A stretch of 64,000 nucleotides of DNA from Rhodamnia argentea (lineage: Eukaryota > Streptophyta > Magnoliopsida > Myrtales > Myrtaceae). The translations under genes and the position numbers were made by a program. The stretch covers positions 2,066,501-2,130,500 of the forward strand of contig NC_063160.1 of NCBI RefSeq assembly GCF_020921035.1. Direction: 5' to 3'. Position 1 is the stretch's first letter, and the number at the start of each line of letters is the position of its first letter. Positions 56,522 through 64,000 of the stretch are shown here, piece after piece. The notes beneath the pieces were generated by a model. The model had not been told where the DNA came from and made no database searches. It was given only the letters and a program-made list of their open reading frames with translations.

Positions 56522-57373
56522 ATGACAATCCTTGCAATTCTTTTGTGCTTGAGCCTCGGTTATTTGGTGCCACACCAAGTTGATGCTCAGACGCAGATTC
56601 ATCCGTCAGTAGGGTTCTTGCCTATTCCGCTGAATCAATCCAACTTCGTCGTGCAAAGGTCGTATGACGTGCCGGTAGATCAGAGATACAGCTTCAAAGA
56701 TGGAGCTCACACGCTGTACGTGTTCGACACCGACAAGCCTCACTCCCCCACAAGCAAAACCGGGCCACGCACCAAAGTTCGTATCCATGTAAGCTACATC
56801 CATGACTAGTCAAGTCCCGAGGTTCGGGACCCCGGACCCGAACTTGGAACACGAACTTAACAGATAGGACTTAATCCATGTTATCTGTGGACTCATGAAA
56901 TGGTCTATCTTAGTATCCCATGAGGTAAATTTGATGGTTCTTTCAACAACACTGCTTGCTGACGAAATTAAGACACTAAACAGGGATATGACTATTCCTC
57001 CGGAGTGTGGCAATTCGAAGGGCAAGGATACGTGCCAAGCGGAACGACGGGCGTCTGCATCATGCAAGTGTTCGGGACCGTTGGTCACGAGACGACCGCC
57101 ATGCTTCGGGTCTACAATGGCACACTGTACTACCACAGTCGCCAAGTCTTGGTTGAGAACATCTACGATAGATGGTTCCAGCTCAATGTGATCCACGACA
57201 TCGACGACTCCAATGTGAAGATCTACATCGACGGCCAACTCAAGTATGAGGCTCCGGGCAGCGGCGGGGCTTCTCACTATTTTAAGTTCGGGGTTTATAG
57301 TCAAGATAATAAATCTCACTGCATGGAGTCACGTTGGAAGGACGTTAAGGTTCTCAAGATGTTGACGTTCTGA
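56522..57373 (+). CDS. citrate-binding-protein-like (alginate lyase 2 fold), copy 5, intact
   Basis: Exons 56522-56788 and 56984-57373, separated by a 195-bp GT-AG intron in phase 0, give 218 residues. The start MTILAILLCLSLGYLVPHQV is a clear signal peptide, with likely cleavage after VDA. The mature part has GFLPIPLNQSNFVVQRSYDV, PRTKVRIH (the family usually has PRTEIRIH), YSSGVWQFEGQGYVPSG, GVCIMQVFG, DRWFQLNVIHD, YFKFGVYSQ and MESRW. An N-linked sequon occurs in NQSN and NGTLYY. It starts 200 bp after the Harbinger right end, so its promoter is short and partly abuts the transposon. Secretion or vacuolar storage is inferred; binding of an organic acid or uronate is inferred from homologues. 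It is more diverged from copies 1-4 than from copies 6 and 7. Confidence 0.9.
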
Positions 57374-58249
57374 AGAAAGAGCAAGTAAAACGGAGGCATC
57401 GCACAGCAAGTTTCGCTTGCTTTGTAATGACTATACGTATCATCTATAGAGACACGAAAATAATTCAAGTGGCTTATTTAACTTAAGAATTATAATGTTA
57501 AACATTAGTCAAAGAAAAGAGCGATGAAAGAATATAAGTGTCCTTGAAATAATGCATAAGAAGCATTTGTTCCAAAGATATGAATATATTATACGAAATT
57601 TCATGAGTTACACCGTAGGCGAAAAAAATTTGGAAAATGACGGCTCTCGCCAAACTCCCTTATATCTATCGTTGCTTTTGTAGTTTGATTCCTTTATTCT
57701 CTTCAAAAATAGGAAAATGTTTTCATGACAATCTTGTCGGGGACTATACAATCTCAACTATAGACCCACACACCATCATCGTGTGTTTTGCATAAAACAT
57801 TCATTGATTGAGAGATCATGTGATCAGAAATAACTAACAATCTTGTCATACTGTCGGGCTAGCAACTTTCTAAAAAATATATTATATTTGTGATTTCGAT
57901 CTGATTGGCAAGTAAAGCACCAGCGTGACGGCATCCGTCAGCTTAACAATTCTCTTATGCAAAACATAACGATATTACCCGTCGGTGTCAAATTCAAATG
58001 GAAAACCTCTAGAATACTTCCAACCTATAGAGGGATATCGGCAAAGCGCTCCTTTTTTATGTAGATGTTGTCCTCTTCTAGAAGCAGGTAAAAGAGACTC
58101 ATGCTGATGGATTTGACTGTCCAATTAATACGCGCCACGTGTCACTTGCAGGGACAGGTAGACAATTTTTGTCGGACGGGCTTTTATAAGGAAATTGGTT
58201 GCCTGGTTAAGCATTTTCAAGTCATCTTGACTTGAAATAAATAAAAAAA
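57374..58249. other. intergenic DNA after copy 5
   Basis: AT-rich spacer including the 3' UTR of copy 5. No gene, RNA or transposon end recognised. Confidence 0.45.
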
Positions 58250-58745
58250 AAAAAAGTGCATCATAAGTCCTAAAACATATATAATTAAGTCCTAAAGCAT
58301 TTATAACAAGCAAGATATTATGATATTAGTTCTGCTCAATTTGGCAAATTTGATCCTAATTTTTTTGCTAATTTGTCGACGTAGCCTTTCTACTCAAAAT
58401 TTGGCCAAAAGTCAACAACGTGTATGAGCGGTCTAAACTTCGACCCTTATTTCTTTCTTCATATGTAAAGGGGAGCAAAGACTACCTTTTGCTCCGACTA
58501 AAAAAATGGAAAAAATCGAAAATTTACAAAAATTTGCAAAAACCATCCACATCGGCGTCGTTCAAGCTACATAAGACGATCGGTGCTAGCTAGATCGTCA
58601 TATCGGCAATTTCTCACTAAAATTGGCTAAAAGGATTACATTAACAAATCATCACAACGATTTAGGACTAAACTGGCCAAATGAAAAGAGTTAACGAATG
58701 AATTGGCCTCCGTACTGTAGGTTTAGAAAAGATGGTAAAACAGGC
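58250..58745. repeat. fold-back element, family A
   Basis: Left arm 'taagtcctaaaacatatataattaag' and right arm 'ggcctccgtactgtaggtttag' with the usual core 'gtgctagctagatcgtcatatcggcaatttctc'. Ends are approximate. Confidence 0.55.
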
Positions 58746-59390
58746 TAAATGGAAAGTGATTTACAAGCTTATCTGGTTTGCTTGAGATTGTCTACATCTC
58801 GACGAAGTTGAGGGGCAACTGCACATGGAAAACAGGAAGGAGAGTAGACATGGAATGATGTAAGCAAATAAGCTGGACATTTCTACACCGTTGAAAGGCT
58901 GTTAAGGTTGTCGAGAGAAAATGTTATTGAAATGATGATCTCGTATAGTAAAGCTTCACTTGATTGCTTTTGTAACAACGATTTGTTACTTTTCTACATT
59001 GAACGCAACCTTGTGGCTGATCACGTGAGAAACGACATATGTCATCGGGTAAGCATGGATTAAAAATGGATGGATTGGAGATCTTGTGCTTTGACAACAC
59101 CAAAGATTTACAGTGTGGCGGACGTATGACCCATGAGCAAACAAAAACAGAGTATGGCCTCATTCGGCTATGGTGTCGTAACACGAGAAGTCCTACTAAA
59201 TTGTATCCGACATAGGCGACCACAGACCAACAAAAGTACCAAAGGTATCTAGCATGGTTGCTCGACAATTGCGATGATTATCACGAGAGGAGCCAAAGCT
59301 GGCCGTTCCATGCTCGATGGAGCCAGATCTGGCCTCGACGTCCTCAACAACGCCAGGTCTAGCTCCATTGAGGGTAATGGGGCCAAATCG
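58746..59390. other. intergenic DNA, nothing recognised
   Basis: The 114-codon minus-strand frame at 58924-59268 has no motif I know and no flanking splice structure. A short GC-richer patch with 'gccagatctggcctcga' repeats lies at 59290-59390 at the edge of the next fold-back element. Confidence 0.4.
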
Positions 59391-59391
59391 G

Positions 59392-59700
59392 AAAAATTAT
59401 CCAAAAAATCTTAAAATTTTTTAACAATTTGTCAATTCAATTTTAAACCTTTCAATTATGCCAATTTTATTCATAAATATTTTGACGATTTGCTAATTTA
59501 ATCCTAAATCTATATTGGCAAAAAAGACTACTTTGACAAATTATCAAAAAGTTTAGGATTATATTGGCACGATTGCAAGGTTTAGGACTAAATTGGTAAA
59601 TCATCAAAAGATTTAGAATTATATTGGCACAATTGAAAAGTTTAGGACTGAATTGGCCGCCGTACAATAGGTTTAGGACTTTTTGGATAATCATCCCCGC
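59392..59700. repeat. fold-back element, family A
   Basis: Ends 'ggaaaaattatccaaaaaatct' and (inverted) 'ggactttttggataatcatcc'. Internal 'tttaggact(a/g)aattgg' units are repeated. The GC-rich core is missing, so this is a short derivative. Confidence 0.7.
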
Positions 59701-60164
59701 CAAATCTAGACCTTGATGAGTTTGCAAGAATAATAACTATTTTCACAATTTTCTTAAGATAAAGCAATATTTCTATATTCTAACTAAATTTTGAAAGAAA
59801 AGAAAATCAAGTACTTAATTTTAACTTTATACTATAAGAATAAAAGATTGAAAACATTTTCATGTGGTTAAAACATATTGAATATGTTGGCCAAAAAATT
59901 TATGTCGAATTGGGCTGTAGACATAGTTGTAAATAGAATAGACAAGTTTAATAGTTAGCATTCATAATTTCACACATACACACATTGAGGGATTTCTAGA
60001 AAAACTTCCTGCTTTGGTGGCACAAAGCGAAAAAGGAGGACAATGACTATATTTTCGATTAGATAATAATTTTTAAAAGGATTACGAGCTTTTCAAGACA
60101 ATTTGCTAAGCAACTAATTGAGGATACATTAAAGTTTTGGATGCATTGATTACTCTCCTGGAGA

Positions 60165-60690
60165 AGGTCAAAAAAGTTTTAAACCTATTACATTTGCGTC
60201 AATTCATTCCTAAACCTTTTTTTTTTTTTTTGTCAATTCAATCATAAACATTTTGCATTTGTACCAATTCAATCTTAAATCTTTTGCATATATGCCAACC
60301 GAGCCAATCCAGTCAATTGTGGCCGGAAATCGCCGACATGAACGTTGATTGTCCCACATGGTATGGTTGGCGCTAACATAGACTTTTTTAAATATTATTT
60401 TAATCTTTCTAATATATTTTTAAGCATTTTTTGATTTTTTTAAAATATTAAAATAATATTAAAGAAACATCCACGTCGGTGCCAGCCGTACCACATAGGA
60501 TAATCGACATCCACGTCAGCGATTTTCGGCCAAAATTGACCAGATTGACTCAACTGGCATAAATACAAAAGATTTAGAATTGAATTGGCATGAATGCAAA
60601 AGGGATATGACTGAATTGGTAACAAAAAAATATTTGGGACTGAATTGGCACGGATGCAATAAATTTAGGACTTTTTTTTATACTTTTCCC
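60165..60690. repeat. fold-back element, family A
   Basis: Left arm 'aaaaaagttttaaacctattacatttgcg' and right arm 'ggcacggatgcaataaatttaggac'. The core contains 'ccggaaatcgccgacatg' and its inverse 'cacgtcagcgattttcggcc', a textbook stem. It lies 200 bp upstream of the copy 6 promoter. Confidence 0.75.
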
Positions 60691-60779
60691 ATTACTTTCA
60701 TGCTATGCAAAAATAAGCTCTCGACAATCGAATTATTGTAAAGAAAACATACTTAATAGGTATCTCGAGACGATCGTTA

Positions 60780-60999
60780 ATATAAACCTTAATAAAGAGG
60801 TAAGAAATGTATACACACATATATACTACACACCCATATAAGCACACGAGAGCTTGGAATCGCTAGTATCTAATGACAAGCACAAGTACCCAAGCACAAA
60901 GGGACAATGAACATAGCTCATTGAAAATGCCACTACTCCCTTTAAAGTCTGGACCTCCTTTGCCAATCTACTCAATTTCTCTTGCTCTTCCCGGGGACA
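60780..60999 (+). promoter_or_regulatory. promoter and leader of copy 6
   Basis: From 60871 ('aatgacaagcac...aagtctggacct') to the ATG this region is homologous to 63466-63644 upstream of copy 7, so it was duplicated with the gene. ACATATATACTAC near 60818 may serve as the TATA region. Confidence 0.5.
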
Positions 61000-62448
61000 A
61001 TGACTCGCCTGCTTCTCTCGATTTCTCTGTGCCTAGCCTTCGTCCACCACGTTGCCTCTTCCGGACCAACGGAAGGGTTCGTGTCTCTTCCATTGAATCG
61101 ATCCAACTTCGATGTTCAGCGACCCTACGACGTACCTGAGGATGAGCGGTATTCCTTCCAACATGGAGTTCACAAGCTTTGGGTGTACTCCAGTGACAAG
61201 CCTCACGCTCCCACAAGCCACACCGCGCCTCGCACCGAGATTCGCATCCGCGTAAGCTTTCTATGACCCCGAACTCACAACGATATCGGAATCGCCAGAA
61301 ACCCGATAGATCGAGAATTATGAACCCGGGTTAGGATGGTGGCTATTGATGTTTGGAGGCGATTTGTCGGTTAGTGATTTCGCTCATAAGTTCACGTCTC
61401 TAGTCTGAGCCCCCCGTCTTCGAAAAGCGTGACCCATAAGGTTATTGTTCATGTGCTATTGTAGTAGCCTTTACTTTTAGTGATGGGAAAATGACACGAA
61501 TAGTTTCTGAATTTTAACCTATTATGCAATGTGATCTCTGAAATTTTAATTTATCAAATGTGGTCCCCGAACTTTAGCTCAATATGCAATGTGATCCCTG
61601 AACTTTTAACTTGTTCAATATAACTCATGAAATTTTGGTACATGTTCAATTTAGTCCCCAGACACTATGAAAATATTTATGCTTGTCTACGATCTTAAAT
61701 TGATAGAAGGACTACATTGAACATTTTCATATCGTTCGGGGACTACATTAAATATGTACAAAAGTCCAGAGACCACGTTGAACAAGTTAAAAGTTCAGAG
61801 TCCACATTGAACATTAAACTAAAGTTCAAGGACCACATGGAACAAATTTAAAGTTCGGAGACCTTATTGCACATTACCCCAAAGTTCAGAAACCATTTAT
61901 GTCATTTTGCCTTCGGTGATCCATTGCATCACATGCTGCATAGTGCATAGGGGAATAAGTATCAGACAATTTGCAATGAAATTTCAAGAGAGATCGCATT
62001 GCAGTATACTCATCATATTTACTTTCACCAACTGACAAAGTTTAATCATACCGCATTGCAGGGTTATGATTATTCCTCCGGAGTGTGGCAATTCGAAGGA
62101 CACGGATACGTGCCACGTGGGACATCCGGCGTGTGCATCATGCAAGTCTTCGGGGCGAGCCCTCACGCCACAACCGCAGCGCTTGTAGTCTACAACGGCA
62201 CGCTGTCTTACTACACAAGCACGGTCTTGCTCGAGAACATCTACGACAGATGGTTCAAGTTGAACGTGATCCACCACGTGAACGCCTCCGCCGTGGAGAT
62301 CTACATAGACGGACAGTTCAAGATGGTGGCTCCTGGTCGTGGTGAGGCTTCACATTACTTCAAATGCGGGGTTTATGCTCAACGTTATCCTTCCAATTGT
62401 ATGGAGTCGCGGTGGAAGGAAATCAAGATTCTTAAGATAAGTGATTGA
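61000..62448 (+). CDS. citrate-binding-protein-like (alginate lyase 2 fold), copy 6, intact
   Basis: Exons 61000-61251 and 62062-62448 join in phase 0 across an 810-bp GT-AG intron to give 212 residues. The in-frame TTG at 60982 is not a start; ATG at 61000 gives the signal peptide MTRLLLSISLCLAFVHHVAS. Downstream are GPTEGFVSLPLNRSNFDVQR, YDVPEDERYSF, PRTEIRIR, YSSGVWQFEGHGYVPRG, GVCIMQVFG, DRWFKLNVIHH, YFKCGVYAQ and MESRW. His replaces the usual Asp after VIH. The 5' half is close to copy 7 and the 3' half to copy 5. The intron contains a 415-bp fold-back element but keeps good splice sites. A secreted or vacuolar protein is expected; ligand unknown. Confidence 0.9.
61488..61906. repeat. 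fold-back element, family E, in the copy 6 intron
   Basis: Left end GAAAATGACACGAATAGTTT and right end (revcomp GCAAAATGACATAAATGGTT) are inverted. 'ccctgaacttt' / 'aaagttcagagacc' units repeat with opposite orientation in the two arms. Confidence 0.8.
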
Positions 62449-63120
62449 TTGGAACTTTTTTTCCATAATCACGTCTACTTAATCGTCGCCACTTTTGTAA
62501 TAACAACTGAGTCGACTTCGATAACAGTCGACTTATCCTTAGGCACCTTAGATATAGGGTTGATCTCTGGTCATTCATCGCCTTTAGGAGACGTTTGCTT
62601 GCCGGTAATCTCCATCAAAAAGTGTAACAATGCAATGAAATCGTAAACCTTTTGTCGTTGGTAGATACAGATTTTGTACTTTTGCTCGAAATTGCTGTTG
62701 AGCAGAGAGCAATTCAGCTGGTGCAATCAAGTGCTAAGACATTTACAAAAAGTGCAAGCAACTCCTAAACATATACTGCAAATAGATTTTTAGGCAACCA
62801 CATATGCGACCTTACAGTCTTTTGCGTAGCCTATCAAAAAGACTCGCTTGCACTTTTTGAAAAGATGTAGGATTCGAACCCTCCAATTAAAAGATTAATA
62901 CTCAAATACGATCTTTACACATGATTTAGGACTTAATACTTCCTACTAATTAGGACAACATAGGAGAGTCAAGTCGAGTCGAGTCGATTGTCTTTCTATT
63001 CTGTTGAATGGAATAGAAATGAGGGACGTTGTCAATTTCAGGAGTAGCTAGAAAAGTTGCTTGTGACTCTACTGAAGGCACTATACTGCTACTAACGAAT
63101 TAAGAAGTCTTAGCAGCTTT
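62449..63120. other. intergenic DNA after copy 6
   Basis: 3' UTR of copy 6 and AT-rich spacer. The open frame at 62449-62646 just continues the 3' UTR and has no motif. Confidence 0.45.
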
Positions 63121-63463
63121 CTTGAGCCACACCTGTGAGCATCTAATTATTGGGTTGTGGTTCATCCTCCCTTGCGACAAGAAAGTGCGTGGATCCCGTT
63201 TCACGTTGAGCGAGCAGGGGTCTAGGGGCGCCACCCCAACTCGAGTCTCAAGGGGGCAATGCCCCCTAAACACCAAAAGACTTTTACGATTAAAGCCCAT
63301 AATTTTTTGTTAGTGATTAAATGATGTAACGAGAGATGCGATGTGCTAATTAAAATGAAATTTTCTACTGAACATAGCCCTAGTTTAAGTAAAATTTCGT
63401 ATCTCGATTTCTCTTTTTCGCCTTATATTTTACTTCGATTTGATTATACATCGAATCCTAACA
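63121..63463 (+). repeat. probable solo LTR fragment, Copia type
   Basis: Contains a GC-rich block with GGGGGCAATGCCCCC and the 3' phrase 'gaacatagccctagtttaag' shared with 25628-25650, and ends CGAATCCTAACA. Homology between copies 6 and 7 starts 3 bp after its end, so it inserted exactly at the duplicated promoter edge. The left end and target duplication are not resolved. Confidence 0.45.
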
Positions 63464-63644
63464 CTAATGACAAGCACGATTCCACCGGCAGAAAGTATCC
63501 AAGTACAAAATGACAATGAATGCAGCACATTTTAAAACACCATGGCCACCTACTTCTTCTCCCATTAAACTCTGGACCTTCTCGCCAAGACCTTCAACTT
63601 CGACTTGCTTCCCACAATACAAAACGAAAAAAAGAAAAAAAGAA

Positions 63645-63905
63645 ATGACTCGCATTCTTCTTTCAATCTCTCTGTTCTTAGACCTCGTCCACTGCATTGC
63701 CTCTTGGGAACCCGTCGATCCGACGAAAGGGTTCGTGTCTCTTCCCTTGAATCGATCCAACTTCGTCGTTCAACGACCCTACGACGTGCCTGAAGCTGAG
63801 CGGTATTCCTTCGAACATGGCGTTCACAAGCTCTGGGTGTTTTCCAGCGACAAGCCTCACACGCCGACAAGCCGAACCAACCCTCGCACGGAGATCCGCA
63901 TCACC
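63645..63905 (+). CDS. citrate-binding-protein-like copy 7, exon 1 (window ends before exon 2)
   Basis: Exon 1 starts at ATG 63645 with signal peptide MTRILLSISLFLDLVHCIAS, followed by PVDPTKGFVSLPLNRSNFVV, YDVPEAERYSFEHGVHKLWV and PRTEIRIT, and ends at donor GTAAGC at 63906. The frame stays open upstream to 63510, but that part is the leader, homologous to the leader of copy 6. Exon 2 should follow beyond the window, as the intron in copy 6 is 810 bp. The intron start is also homologous to that of copy 6 ('cgaactcgcaatgttaccgaaatc'). It belongs with copies 5 and 6. Intactness cannot be judged. Confidence 0.85.
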
Positions 63906-64000
63906 GTAAGCTCTCACTGCTCCCGAACTCGCAATGTTACCGAAATCAGCAGAAACCACCGAGATAGATCGAGAACTATGAACCCGCGTTAGGATGGTGG

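Noticed and set aside
56810-57319. 169-codon minus-strand frame
   Set aside because: Antisense of copy 5 exon 2 and its intron; the plus strand encodes the conserved family protein.
1-64000. tRNA, rRNA or snRNA genes
   Set aside because: I saw no cloverleaf-type A/B box pairs or conserved rRNA segments; the only tRNA-like sequences are the 12-base primer-binding sites of the Copia elements. A covariance-model search would settle this.

Overview
This is nuclear DNA from a flowering plant, most likely a woody eudicot. The evidence is genes with short GT-AG introns, Copia LTR retrotransposons with an initiator-Met tRNA primer site, CACTA and PIF/Harbinger DNA transposons, many fold-back elements and AT-rich spacers. 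The repeat style would suit Myrtales, but that is only an impression.

Layout. 1-9.4 kb is retrotransposon territory: an LTR-like fragment, a 5'-truncated minus-strand Copia (about 2.06-3.39 kb) and a complete but degenerate Copia (3950-9364, target duplication AAAAT). At 12.2-13.9 kb is an FAD-dependent monooxygenase with a damaged Rossmann motif and a one-base frameshift. At 15.1-17.1 kb is a non-autonomous CACTA element. From 18.1 to 30.2 kb are four units of a gene family encoding citrate-binding-protein-like / alginate-lyase-2-fold secreted proteins: one intact, one frameshifted, one fragment and one recombinant whose exon-2 splice acceptor is mutated. A broken HSPRO-like (Hs1pro-1) remnant lies among them. 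At 31.0-35.3 kb is a second, larger CACTA element carrying host gene pieces (a UBC32/33/34-type E2, an ABCA transporter and unidentified exons). At 36.5-40.3 kb is an apparently intact seven-exon NAK/AAK1-type kinase gene. At 41.7-43.1 kb a MITE is nested in a fold-back element. At 43.9-49.0 kb is a second Copia (target duplication AAAGC). At 50.0-56.3 kb is a full-length PIF/Harbinger element (target duplication TAA) with decayed Myb-like and DDE transposase genes and a cytochrome P450 C-terminal fragment. From 56.5 kb to the end are three more citrate-binding-like genes, two complete and the last cut by the window edge.

The main theme is a local cluster of two-exon secreted-protein genes growing by tandem duplication and decaying by point mutation, transposon insertion and unequal recombination. 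Two subgroups (18-30 kb and 56-64 kb) are separated by the kinase gene and transposons. The proteins keep the alginate-lyase-2 landmarks, but the usual Q-x-H histidine position is phenylalanine or glycine-flanked Phe in every readable copy except one decayed copy, so a binding rather than lyase role is likelier.

I see no prokaryotic features, CRISPR or operons, and no clearly new defence or metabolic system. The most novel items are the gene-capturing CACTA element, the P450-carrying Harbinger element and the recombinant family copy that looks almost intact but has lost its splice acceptor. All boundaries and identities come from reading the sequence by eye.
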